Part shown: positions 1 to 7,621 of the stretch, in pieces
How the letters are laid out: each line of letters opens with the position of its first letter
Position numbering within the stretch: position 1 is the stretch's first letter
Assembly: GCA_024640625.1 (NCBI GenBank)
Contig: JAHEER010000040.1
Coordinates: 1 to 32,308, forward strand
Origin: Desulfobulbaceae bacterium
GTDB taxonomy: Bacteria > Desulfobacterota > Desulfobulbia > Desulfobulbales > Desulfocapsaceae
DNA length: 32,308 bases
Direction of reading: 5' to 3'
Position numbers and translations under genes: made by a program
Notes under the pieces: generated by a model
Seen by the model: the letters and a program-made list of their open reading frames with translations, nothing else
What the model was told of the DNA's origin: nothing
Databases searched by the model: none

Positions 1-349
1 TGCTATTTGTCCCCGGCACATTTTTTGTGGGTAAAAGAAGTGTCGGGGTATGTCTTGTCTCTGATCAGTGAGTCCGATTTTCTCCTATGGAATGGTAGAT
101 AACTGGGTGGAACAATTCGCTGTTCTTGAATATTAGAGTGATAGAGGCGGACTCAGATGAGGATGATATCCACATTAATAATAGTATATTGTATCAATAT
201 ACTGCGGTTTGCTTATCATTGCGCAGGGTTTTTTGTGTCCATATTATATCCCATATAATGATCGAAGAAAATTTCTGACGATCATTCTTACGTAACCATA
301 CATGGCAAGAGCCATCAAAAGTAAAAAGAGAAAATTTGAGAGGTGTAAA
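1..349. other. AT-rich non-coding stretch with hairpins and inverted repeats
   Basis: No convincing gene is visible before position 350. A 103-codon frame on the minus strand crosses the palindromes and overlaps the plus-strand gene, so I treat it as chance. Near the left edge, CCCCGGCAC (11-19) can pair with GTGTCGGGG (40-48), giving a 9-bp stem with one G-T pair and a 20-nt loop containing six Ts. From 183 to 285 there are three successive inverted repeats, listed separately. The stretch probably controls the small gene at 350, but no clear -35/-10 pair stands out. Confidence 0.5.
183..285. promoter_or_regulatory. Cluster of three perfect inverted repeats
   Basis: Three dyads lie within about 100 bp. 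AGTATATTG (183-191) faces CAATATACT (195-203) across a 3-bp centre. ATTATAT (243-249) faces ATATAAT (253-259) across CCC. ATGATCG (258-264) faces CGATCAT (279-285) across 14 bp that themselves contain the near-dyad GAAAATTTC. All arms match perfectly. They sit 65-170 bp upstream of the start codon at 350, the usual place for operators. No regulator family is recognisable from them. They could also form hairpins in a leader RNA. Confidence 0.5.
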
Positions 350-559
350 ATGGCCGAGAGAGTAAAAGACACTAATAACTGGCCCGAGGTATTTCATGGA
401 CTCTATGACAGATTGACCGGAAGCAACGCCGAGATAGCCTACAACTTCGACGACTTCGAGATAGACGTGCCAAGCAGTACATCTGAAAATGCGCCGCACG
501 CGCACTGGAAGTTCAATGGTACGATGCGGATCACCACACAGAACCGCAGCAGTAACTGA
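350..559 (+). CDS. Small protein of unknown function (69 aa)
   Basis: I do not recognise this protein. The start at 350 is preferred over the in-frame ATG at 302 because GAGAGGTG (338-345) is correctly spaced before it, whereas nothing resembling a ribosome site precedes 302. The product is acidic and soluble, with no signal peptide or membrane segment. The middle is rich in Asp and aromatic residues (NFDDFEIDVP), followed by a predicted beta-like stretch (HWKFNGTMRITTQ). It lies 55 bp ahead of another unknown gene on the same strand, so the two may be co-transcribed. The inverted-repeat cluster upstream suggests it is regulated. Coding status is likely but not certain. Confidence 0.55.
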   Translation: MAERVKDTNNWPEVFHGLYDRLTGSNAEIAYNFDDFEIDVPSSTSENAPHAHWKFNGTMRITTQNRSSN

Positions 560-614
560 GATGTGACATTTTCGACACGCCGATAGGCATAACCACAGGA
601 AAATATTTAGTTAA

Positions 615-983
615 ATGAAAGCATCACTTGATTCACTTCGTCGATCGGAGTTCGAGGTTCACCCCATACTTGGCAGACTGAGAGAAACCACAGATCTGAC
701 AGCCGATATGCAAATAGAGGTGGATCAAGTCGCTTTCAATGTGACAGCAGAAACCAATTCAGTACTCATTAAAGTCAAACGATTAAATGATGCACGTCTT
801 CTGGTAAAAAAAGTTTTTTTACCACTGCTGACAGACAGCGCAAAAATGGAATCTCTTGAAAAGGTCTTAGAACGGATGAATGTAACTGTATATGCCCAAA
901 ATCGATATCTGGGCCTTATTGGGCCACGGGCGAATCCAATTCTGCACTGGGCTCTTCGACGTTTTGTCGCTCATGCAGCATAG
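615..983 (+). CDS. Hypothetical protein (122 aa)
   Basis: I do not recognise the family. The protein has no signal peptide or clear membrane helix and is basic towards the C-terminus (HWALRRFVAHAA). A central beta-rich region with alternating hydrophobics (residues about 34-70) is followed by a charged helix around residues 75-92. The ribosome site is weak: the nearest purine-rich stretch (AGGAAAA, about 597-603) is farther than ideal from the ATG. It follows the 69-aa gene by 55 bp on the same strand and may share its transcript. The frame ends 129 bp before the fasciclin gene, which has its own leader. Confidence 0.5.
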   Translation: MKASLDSLRRSEFEVHPILGRLRETTDLTADMQIEVDQVAFNVTAETNSVLIKVKRLNDARLLVKKVFLPLLTDSAKMESLEKVLERMNVTVYAQNRYLGLIGPRANPILHWALRRFVAHAA

Positions 984-1035
984 CAAACTCAACTGAAATA
1001 CAGAACAAACGATATTTTTGTTGGTGTCACTACTC

Positions 1036-1099
1036 ACCGTCTCGAAACTACTCGAGTCGGTAACACTAAACCCGGGAGACCATAAGCAGTGATCCTGGG
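1036..1099 (+). promoter_or_regulatory. Structured leader ahead of the fasciclin gene
   Basis: ACCG-T-CTCGA (1036-1045) can pair with TCGAG-T-CGGT (1052-1061), giving nine base pairs around a T-T mismatch with a 6-nt loop. Just downstream, CCCGGGA (1071-1077) can pair with TCCTGGG (1093-1099). CACT (1064-1067) is complementary to AGTG (1088-1091) inside that second loop, which would make a pseudoknot. The structure ends a few bases before the ribosome site GGAGGT (1103-1108). No run of T follows, so it is not a terminator. It does not match a riboswitch class I can recall, including the c-di-GMP ones. Confidence 0.35.
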
Positions 1100-1112
1100 A
1101 ACGGAGGTTAAC

Positions 1113-1616
1113 ATGAAAAAGATAATCGCAATCATTTCATGCGTATTCTTTCTGGTACCTGCACTCGTCTTAGCAGGCGGTTATAAAAATTACTCAAAGA
1201 AATCAATGGACGTTGTTGATCTGGCAGCGCATACCGGGCAGTTCAACACGCTCATTGCTGCAGTGCAGGCTGCGGGACTTGAAGGAGTTTTGCGGGGTGA
1301 CGGCCCATTCACGATCCTGGCTCCCACCGATGAGGCATTTGCAAAACTTCCCGAGGGCACCGTTGAGGATTTACTCAAACCTGAAAACCGGGATAAATTG
1401 AAAAGCATTCTTACCTATCATGTCATACCTGGAAATGTCTATGCCAAAGATGTCATGGCGATGAGTTCAGGAAAAACGGTTAACGGTCAGGAGGTCACAT
1501 TCAAGGTTGAAGGTGACTCTGTTTACGCCGACTCGGCAAAAATTGTCAAAACCGATGTAAAAGCGTCTAATGGCGTGATTCACATAATTGACAACGTCAT
1601 ACTGCCCATGTCGTAA
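1113..1616 (+). CDS. Exported fasciclin (FAS1) domain protein
   Basis: The 167-residue product has a signal peptide (basic MKK, hydrophobic core, cleavage likely after VLA around residue 21) and one FAS1 domain filling the rest. The two conserved FAS1 blocks are visible: [17 protein letters not shown] (H1) and [13 protein letters not shown] (H2) at the C-terminus, with the YH motif (LTYHVIPG) between them. FAS1 proteins are extracellular or periplasmic and usually mediate adhesion or matrix contact; this exact function is unknown. The ATG at 1113 is chosen because GGAGGT lies 4 nt upstream and the signal peptide begins there; an in-frame GTG at 1089 would put a polar extension before it. A strong terminator follows, so the unit is probably monocistronic. 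Confidence 0.9.
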   Translation: MKKIIAIISCVFFLVPALVLAGGYKNYSKKSMDVVDLAAHTGQFNTLIAAVQAAGLEGVLRGDGPFTILAPTDEAFAKLPEGTVEDLLKPENRDKLKSILTYHVIPGNVYAKDVMAMSSGKTVNGQEVTFKVEGDSVYADSAKIVKTDVKASNGVIHIIDNVILPMS

Positions 1617-1645
1617 ATCATCTAATGTTGCAGAAGAAACAGGCG

Positions 1646-1676
1646 GCGGCATTCAGGAATGGATGCCGCTGTTTTT
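1646..1676 (+). terminator. Rho-independent terminator after the fasciclin gene
   Basis: GCGGCAT (1646-1652) pairs perfectly with ATGCCGC (1663-1669) and is followed by TGTTTTT. It lies 30 bp after the fasciclin stop codon, in the right orientation. Confidence 0.85.
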
Positions 1677-1706
1677 GTTCCAGAAAGATAACTTGATTCA
1701 AGTACC

Positions 1707-2309
1707 TTAATCCTCTACACCGGCTGATGGTGCATCTGAGGAGGGCCTTCTCTCTGGGACCTCCTGATGCTCGATCAGGCCATTGTTCCAATCCTCAGAA
1801 ACATAGAGGGCACAGAAGCAGGCGCCATAATCCCTCACATCAGGCTCACGGTAAATGCAGGGGCAAATAATGTCCTCATCGGTGCGACGATTTCCGGCCG
1901 GCAGCCTGCAGGGGCAGGCCATATAGCCATAACGGTCGTTGTTGGTCAGCAACCCGCGGAGAAGATCGTAGGTTCGCTCTTTATCCTTGTTGAAGAAGTA
2001 GCCTTCCGGTTCGTTGACCTTCTTCAATTGATCATGAAGCTCATCAACTTCGGTGCGAATGCCGATGGCCTCCTTAATTTCCTGAACTTTAAAGCCGATA
2101 ACCGTCTTTTCACCGATCCTGGTGGTGGGGAATGAACACTTCAGGTTGATGGTGCGGAGTTCCTCCAGCAACTCTTGGCGTTCTGTCCCCTCGAGCAGGT
2201 CGGCATCCTTGAACTGGTGGGGGATATTAAGATCGGCCAGCATTTTTTTGATGGCGGCGCAATATGTACAGGTGGTCAAGCTGTAGAGGGTAACCTTCGG
2301 AAAATTCAT
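1707..2309 (-). CDS. Glutaredoxin / ferredoxin-thioredoxin reductase catalytic-chain fusion
   Basis: The 200-residue protein joins two redox modules. Residues 1-85 are a glutaredoxin-like domain with active site CTYC (14-17) and the cis-proline segment SFPTTRIG (59-66). Residues about 105-175 resemble the catalytic beta chain of ferredoxin:thioredoxin reductase, with paired cysteines at 132/134 (CPC), 149/151 (CPC) and 164/166 (CFC) that would hold a 4Fe-4S cluster next to a redox-active disulfide. By family knowledge the second half takes electrons from ferredoxin (or similar) and reduces a disulfide; here the attached glutaredoxin could be its built-in substrate. The gene is convergent with the fasciclin gene. 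The ATG at 2309 follows a good GGAGG. No FTR variable chain is visible nearby. Confidence 0.85.
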   Translation of the reverse strand: MNFPKVTLYSLTTCTYCAAIKKMLADLNIPHQFKDADLLEGTERQELLEELRTINLKCSFPTTRIGEKTVIGFKVQEIKEAIGIRTEVDELHDQLKKVNEPEGYFFNKDKERTYDLLRGLLTNNDRYGYMACPCRLPAGNRRTDEDIICPCIYREPDVRDYGACFCALYVSEDWNNGLIEHQEVPERRPSSDAPSAGVED

Positions 2310-2744
2310 GCATCCTCCGTTTCATCCACTTTTCGTCAACGAGGTTAACCTTAACTGGTTCCCCAGCGCAGCGGGGTGTTTCAATGCTTGAAAATACCTA
2401 AAACTCGCCGTTGATCACTCTTCAGGTGATTCTGCTTCGTTTGACTCGACAATCATACCTTTTTGCCCAGCGGCTGTACAGAAGGGATAAGAATATCTTA
2501 CCTGTCGCCAGCTGTCCATTTGAACTGCTCTTGCATGTGCCTTTCCGCCGCGGGGCCAGACGACACTCCCTTTCTTGTGTGATGAAAAAGAGACTATATC
2601 TACGCTGCTTATCGACAAGAATTCCATGTACATTATAATGGCTGTAATATTGACTGACTAAAAGGTGGTTTGACTGCCAGTCAACTTGTGCAGCAGTAAA
2701 TTCAGATTCACTGTGTAGAAATACATCATCCCTGTGGAGTTTTT
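2310..2744. other. Intergenic region between divergent Grx-FTR and mscS-like genes
   Basis: The region is 435 bp. Overlapping short frames on both strands at about 2411-2638 lack ribosome sites and family resemblance and are probably chance. The right part holds a candidate promoter (2612-2639). It also holds a perfect dyad, TTGACTG-C-CAGTCAA (2670-2684), which lies about 60 bp before the channel gene and could be an operator. Confidence 0.5.
2612..2639 (+). promoter_or_regulatory. Candidate sigma70-type promoter for the MscS-like channel
   Basis: TCGACA (2612-2617) matches the -35 consensus at 5 of 6 positions, and a perfect TATAAT (2634-2639) follows after a 16-bp spacer. Transcription would start near 2646, leaving a leader of about 100 nt that includes the dyad at 2670-2684. 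Confidence 0.5.
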
Positions 2745-5012
2745 ATGAAGAACATCCGGTGCTGTTCCCCCCTCATTTTGTGTGCCCTGTTTCTGTTTTT
2801 ACCTCTAACCGTCGTTGCCGCTACATCTGACAACGTCCCGCAGGAACAGAGCGTCATAAATGAAGAGAAAGCAACCAAGCAGGTAGAGGAAGCGGTTGTC
2901 GAGTTGAGTGCCGAGAAGAAAAGAGTCCTGGCAACCTGGCTGCACCTGCTTGACTCAGCCGAAGACAAAGGGGGAGGAAGTTCCAGTGTGTTGACCTACG
3001 CTCCCCAAGTACCTGCCGATTTGGCCCGGATTCTGCAGTCGACTGGTGTAGAGGGAAAGTCGGTCGGCTTTCTGGGAGTGTTGTGGCGTACTGTCCTGGG
3101 CATTGGTCTTGGTTATCTCCTGGTCAGGGGGCTGCTGGCTTTACTACGCGCCCGTCTGGCTCAGTTCAGCAAGGCTGCACCGCCTGAAGATGAAGGGTTG
3201 TCCAGGGTCTGGATGGGGTTAATGGGCAACCTCCCCCGAATTGCTACCCTACTTTTGTTCGGTATCATCTCCACCATTATTTTTCTGATTGTCGCCGGTG
3301 ATGTTGGGATTAAGGGAAGAATGTTTTACCAGACCGTCCTCGGTACGATTCTGATTTTCATGATTTCAGCTCTTGTGGGTCGTATTATTTTTGCTCCGGG
3401 AGACAGCAATGCGCGACCCGTGAAAATAGCTGATACATTGATTGGGCCGCTGTACCGCGCCTTCTACATTTCAGTCGGCGTGCTGCTTTCAGGGCTGCTG
3501 TTGGTTAATTTCGTCGAAGAGCTCGGCGCTGCCCCCCAGACCGTCTCCTGGGTGATCATCGTCCTGGGTTCAGCGGTAATAATCATTTACGGCTATCTGA
3601 TTGTTTCTCTCAAAGAGCCGGTTAAGGACGGACTGCTCGACCAACTGGAAAAACAGGACGGCACCGCGGTAAAGAAGCAGTTGGCCGGCCATTGGCATGT
3701 GCTGGGGCTCATCTACCTGCTGCTGGTCTGGTTTTTTTGGATCGGACAACAATTAACTGGAACAGGGGGCAGAAGCGGCTCGTTTATCGTCTCGATGCTC
3801 ATCGTGCCGCTCTTCTTTGTGCTGAATTACGTGGGGAAACTGCTAATAAATGCGACGGTTGAATCCCTCGGGCTCGGCCGGATTGGAGACGATGAGTTTC
3901 CCGAGGATGCTGATGAGAGTTTCAAGACAGAAGAGCGGGAACACAAGAGGAGACGGATTTCTTTTCGCGTTCACCAGGTCTTCAGGATTGTCCTGTTCGC
4001 GGTCCTGCTGGTTTGGTTTCTCTCCCTCTGGGGCATGTCCATACCTTTTGCCAATGCGGCCCTCAACGCCGTGTTTGATTCCTTGGTGGCTGTGGCCCTG
4101 GCCCTGGTCGCCTGGCGGTTTGCGAGTGCCTATTTCGCCCGAAAACTCGAAGAAGCGGAACCCGAAGAACAACAGAAGGAAGAAGACATTGATGACGAGT
4201 TTGGCGGCGCGGCCCAGAGGGGCAGAAGCTATACGCTGCTTCCCATGCTGCGCAAAGTCATTGGTACGGTACTGGTGGTTATGGTGCTGCTGATCGTGAT
4301 TTCCTCTCTGGGGGTCAACATCGCGCCGCTGCTGGCCGGTGCCGGCGTGGTCGGTTTGGCGATCGGTTTTGGGGCTCAGAAACTGGTGGCTGATGTGCTC
4401 TCAGGATTCTTTTTCCTGCTCGATGATGCGTTCAGGGTAGGTGAATACATACAGGCAGGATCAATCAAGGGCACGGTCGAGGCAATCACCCTGAGAAACG
4501 TGATGCTCAGGCACCATCGCGGCATGCTGCAGGTGGTGCCGCACAGTGATCTGGGCGCCATCACCAATTATATGCGCGGCGGCATCGTCATCAAGTTTCC
4601 TCTGGAGTTCCCGTATGATACGGATATCGACCAGGTGCGCAAGGTCATTAAAAAGGTGGGAATCGCCATGCTCGAGGATGAAGAACTCGGGGACGATTTC
4701 ATTTTGCCGGTCAAATCCCAGGGCGTCAATGAGATCACCAACTCGGTAATGGTTATACGAGTCAAGTTCACCGCCAAGCCGGGCAAGCAGTTTGTGATCA
4801 AGCGCGAGGCCTTTCGACGGATTACCGAAGCCCTCAATGCCAAGGGTATTTACTACGCCCACCGCAAGGTCATTGTCGATTTTCCCGAGGAGGACAGGAT
4901 CGACAGGCAGAGTGAGCAGGCCCGACAGCAGGCATTGGAAGCGGGGGCTGCCGCGACAATCGCTATACAGGAAGAGGAACAGCAGCAGCAGGACAAGAAA
5001 GCTCAGGAATAG
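2745..5012 (+). CDS. Large mechanosensitive ion channel, MscS family
   Basis: This 755-residue inner-membrane protein has an N-terminal signal peptide (cleavage around VVAA, residue 27) and a periplasmic segment to about residue 110. Several transmembrane helices follow, then the conserved MscS core near residues 500-715. The pore-lining helix is visible in the Gly/Ala-rich segment LLAGAGVVGLAIGFGAQKL. The beta-domain then follows (FRVGEYIQAGSIKGTVEAI) and the cytoplasmic alpha/beta domain (VVPHSDLGAITNY onward). Such channels open under membrane tension to release solutes during hypo-osmotic shock. The length and extra N-terminal helices place it with the long YbiO/YnaI-like paralogues rather than short MscS. 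An acidic linker (residues about 460-485) and a Gln-rich tail are poorly conserved decorations. The ATG at 2745 has a modest GTGGAG site. It converges with the cyclase gene, with only 33 bp between stops. Confidence 0.9.
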   Translation: MKNIRCCSPLILCALFLFLPLTVVAATSDNVPQEQSVINEEKATKQVEEAVVELSAEKKRVLATWLHLLDSAEDKGGGSSSVLTYAPQVPADLARILQSTGVEGKSVGFLGVLWRTVLGIGLGYLLVRGLLALLRARLAQFSKAAPPEDEGLSRVWMGLMGNLPRIATLLLFGIISTIIFLIVAGDVGIKGRMFYQTVLGTILIFMISALVGRIIFAPGDSNARPVKIADTLIGPLYRAFYISVGVLLSGLLLVNFVEELGAAPQTVSWVIIVLGSAVIIIYGYLIVSLKEPVKDGLLDQLEKQDGTAVKKQLAGHWHVLGLIYLLLVWFFWIGQQLTGTGGRSGSFIVSMLIVPLFFVLNYVGKLLINATVESLGLGRIGDDEFPEDADESFKTEEREHKRRRISFRVHQVFRIVLFAVLLVWFLSLWGMSIPFANAALNAVFDSLVAVALALVAWRFASAYFARKLEEAEPEEQQKEEDIDDEFGGAAQRGRSYTLLPMLRKVIGTVLVVMVLLIVISSLGVNIAPLLAGAGVVGLAIGFGAQKLVADVLSGFFFLLDDAFRVGEYIQAGSIKGTVEAITLRNVMLRHHRGMLQVVPHSDLGAITNYMRGGIVIKFPLEFPYDTDIDQVRKVIKKVGIAMLEDEELGDDFILPVKSQGVNEITNSVMVIRVKFTAKPGKQFVIKREAFRRITEALNAKGIYYAHRKVIVDFPEEDRIDRQSEQARQQALEAGAAATIAIQEEEQQQQDKKAQE

Positions 5013-5045
5013 CGACTTGGGAAGAGCCGATCCTGCGGCACCGGA

Positions 5046-7544
5046 CTACTCTGGTGGTGGCTTCCCGGGGCTGGAATTCTCCAGCTGCGCAGCTGTTTCT
5101 CTGAGGGTTCTGGCCGCGTCTTTCCGCTCCTCTACACTCATCTGCTCGATTTCAAGCTCAAGCTTCATGTGTTTTGAACTGGCTCGAATGGGGCGCCTGC
5201 CGTCTTCCAGGTTTTCAATAAAGTCGAGCACCCGGTAGGTGGAAACAGGTTCGGTAAACCCCTTGGCCTGGATCTTTCCTTCGGGCTGGCAGGAAATTGT
5301 GTTCTTGATATGGGAGTATGTCTCGTAGCTGATAAGGATCTCGCTTGGCGGACAGGCTTTCTCGAGCCGGGCGGCAAGGTTGACCCCGCTGCCGATGATG
5401 GTGTAGTCCATCCGGTCCTCGCTGCCGAAATTTCCGACCGTACAGATACCGGTATTGATTCCCACACGGCATTTCAGCGGTTTTTCCAGGCCTGCTTCCA
5501 TCCACATCCGTTCAAGCGCCTGCATCCGTTCACGCATTTCGATGGCCATGCTCACGCAGGCCAGGGCGTCCTCCCTGACCCCGAGAGAGTCGGGGTCGCC
5601 GAAGAAAATGACCATGGCATCACCCACGTATTTATCAATGGTGGCCCCGTGAGCGAGTGCGATCTTCGACATCTCGGTCAAGTAATGGTTGAGCAGCCGG
5701 GTCAGGTCTTCGGACTCCAGCCGTTCGGTGGTTCCGCTGAAATCGATAAGATCGGAGAAAAAAACCGTCAGCCGTTTGCGCCTGCTGGCCAGCTTGACCT
5801 CCCTTCTACCGGTAAAAATCGAGTTATAGACCTGGGGCGAGAGATACTTGGCCAGCTGGCTGGAGAGTTGTTCAAGGGTTTTCGTTTTCTCAGTGAGCTC
5901 TTCCTCGCGTCGTTTCAGATCTGTGATATCCGAATAGATGGCAACCGTTCCCCCGTCACTGGTTTTCCTTTCGGTGACAAGAATCCATTGGCCCGATTTC
6001 CTTTTCTGGACTCTTGGTTCTCCAGGATCGCGATGCAGCTGCATCCGTTCTTCCACCCACTCATCGACTCGATCTTCGGCTTCGGTGATGTGACCGTTTT
6101 CGGCGGCCGCCCTGATGATTGTTTCAAAAGGGGTACCAACTTCGATTTGTATATCCTCGTCCGGATAAAGCAGTTGCTTATATCTGGAGTTGCAGATCAC
6201 CAAACGGTCGTCACCGTCGAAGAACACAAACCCCTCGGATGAGTTTTCAATGGCATCGACAAGCCTCCTCCTGGCAGTTTCAATGTCGTGCAGATTGGTC
6301 TCTTCCACCTCGATCGCCGTATCACGAAAGACGACCAGTGCTTCTGCCATTTGGCCTATCTCATCATTACTGCCTGGCTCGGGCAGGGGTGCCCTCAGGT
6401 TGCCATCGGCGATTGCGAGCATGCTCTCACTCAGAGCGGTCAGCCTGGCGATCAGGTTGCGGCCAACGTAGAGCCAGACGATAAGCAGGGAACAGGTAAG
6501 ACTTAAGACAGCAACGCCAATGAGTACATTCTGGTTCAAGTTTTGCAGCTGGACTGCTTGCTGATGTGCAGTCTTGATTTCCTGGGTGGCATTATTTACA
6601 AGGTAATCCACTCTATTGGTCAAATATCTTGAAAACCTCACATTTACAGCTAATAGATCTTCAGCTTTTGATATTATTTCAAGTTCTTGTCTTCTCACCT
6701 GGGAAAGGCTGTTTGGTCCAATAGTTAGGTTCTCAATGGTGGTGATTTGTTTGTCCAGGCGTCGTTTTGCCCGCGGAGAAACAGCCTGAGAGACATTCGT
6801 GAGTTCCTGAAGTGATTTTCTCAAGGGAAAAATAAGCACGTCAATCTGTTCAGCAGTGGAGGCATCGGTAATTTTCAATAGGTCGGTGTGGATGGTATCG
6901 ACCAGCAGGGACGCTCTTTGCTGGGGAATCAAATCTATTATCGATTTGGCGAGGTTAAGCTGTTCTCCGCCGAGCTGCTCTTCTTCGTCGTCGTCCCCAC
7001 TTCTGTACCAGTCAGCCATCTGGGCGCCGAGTATTCGTTCGCTTGGTGATAATATTCTTTGAGCGACATTACTGGCTTGAGAAAGTTCCCGAAGCTGTTT
7101 TTCTTGTTGTGACACAAGAAAAAGACGCTTCTTTACGAGCTCGTTGAGGCTCTCAAGATTTCTGCTCACTGCGGACGCAAACCTGATAACATCAGGTGAT
7201 AAATCGTCTTCTGTTTCCGAGTGAATAATTCTTTCCAACAAGGGTTCGAGATCTTTAATCTGCCTGGAAATTTCTTCTGAGACCTTAATCCGGGCGCTTT
7301 CGGTGGTTACATTGAGCAGGGCTGGTGCAGCGCGCACCACGGTTTCAACTTTGCGGGACAGCTCAAGCCAGGTAAGCGCTTCGGGCACCCGCTGCTGAGT
7401 TATTTTGTTGAGTGCCCCGCCAACTTGAGACAGCGAGTACAATCCGGAGAAAGCAGCCACTAGAGAGAACATGGAGATTGACAGAAAGGCAAGAAGCAGC
7501 CTGACTCGAACGCCTAGTGCTTTTGCTTTTTTGCGTTCAGACAT
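5046..7544 (-). CDS. Membrane adenylate cyclase: periplasmic sensor-HAMP-PAS-class III cyclase
   Basis: The 832-residue protein should make cAMP. It has one membrane helix near residues 10-35, a long helical periplasmic sensor region to about 345, a second helix (about 345-368), HAMP (about 370-420), PAS (about 435-555), a coiled linker and a C-terminal class III cyclase domain (about 590-770). Catalytic features are visible: metal Asp in FFSDLIDFS and in DKYVGDAMV, Lys in DKYVGD and Asp in MDYTIIG (a Lys/Asp pair typical of ATP use), and the N...R pair in GVNLAARLE. The ATG at 7544 gives the best N-terminus; an in-frame TTG at 7568 has a GGGA behind it and cannot be excluded. It lies 77 bp downstream of a periplasmic binding-protein gene on the same strand, suggesting a sensory pair. 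DNA encoding the sensor part is visibly more AT-rich than the catalytic part. Confidence 0.88.
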   Translation of the reverse strand: MSERKKAKALGVRVRLLLAFLSISMFSLVAAFSGLYSLSQVGGALNKITQQRVPEALTWLELSRKVETVVRAAPALLNVTTESARIKVSEEISRQIKDLEPLLERIIHSETEDDLSPDVIRFASAVSRNLESLNELVKKRLFLVSQQEKQLRELSQASNVAQRILSPSERILGAQMADWYRSGDDDEEEQLGGEQLNLAKSIIDLIPQQRASLLVDTIHTDLLKITDASTAEQIDVLIFPLRKSLQELTNVSQAVSPRAKRRLDKQITTIENLTIGPNSLSQVRRQELEIISKAEDLLAVNVRFSRYLTNRVDYLVNNATQEIKTAHQQAVQLQNLNQNVLIGVAVLSLTCSLLIVWLYVGRNLIARLTALSESMLAIADGNLRAPLPEPGSNDEIGQMAEALVVFRDTAIEVEETNLHDIETARRRLVDAIENSSEGFVFFDGDDRLVICNSRYKQLLYPDEDIQIEVGTPFETIIRAAAENGHITEAEDRVDEWVEERMQLHRDPGEPRVQKRKSGQWILVTERKTSDGGTVAIYSDITDLKRREEELTEKTKTLEQLSSQLAKYLSPQVYNSIFTGRREVKLASRRKRLTVFFSDLIDFSGTTERLESEDLTRLLNHYLTEMSKIALAHGATIDKYVGDAMVIFFGDPDSLGVREDALACVSMAIEMRERMQALERMWMEAGLEKPLKCRVGINTGICTVGNFGSEDRMDYTIIGSGVNLAARLEKACPPSEILISYETYSHIKNTISCQPEGKIQAKGFTEPVSTYRVLDFIENLEDGRRPIRASSKHMKLELEIEQMSVEERKDAARTLRETAAQLENSSPGKPPPE

Positions 7545-7621
7545 AGTGTATGCGCGTCCGCAAATCAATCCCAGGGAATAAAATAGTTAGGTATATTCCT
7601 GGTACCGAACTGCACTAAACA

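Noticed and set aside
194-505. 103-codon minus-strand frame
   Set aside because: It runs through palindromic non-coding DNA and over the better-supported plus-strand gene at 350.
2411-2638. Overlapping 72-75 codon frames on both strands in the gap before the channel gene
   Set aside because: Neither has a ribosome site or recognisable composition, and they end where a good promoter begins.
5310-6242. 310-codon open frame on the plus strand
   Set aside because: It lies entirely antisense to the cyclase/PAS part of the adenylate cyclase gene, has no family resemblance and reflects codon bias of the real gene.
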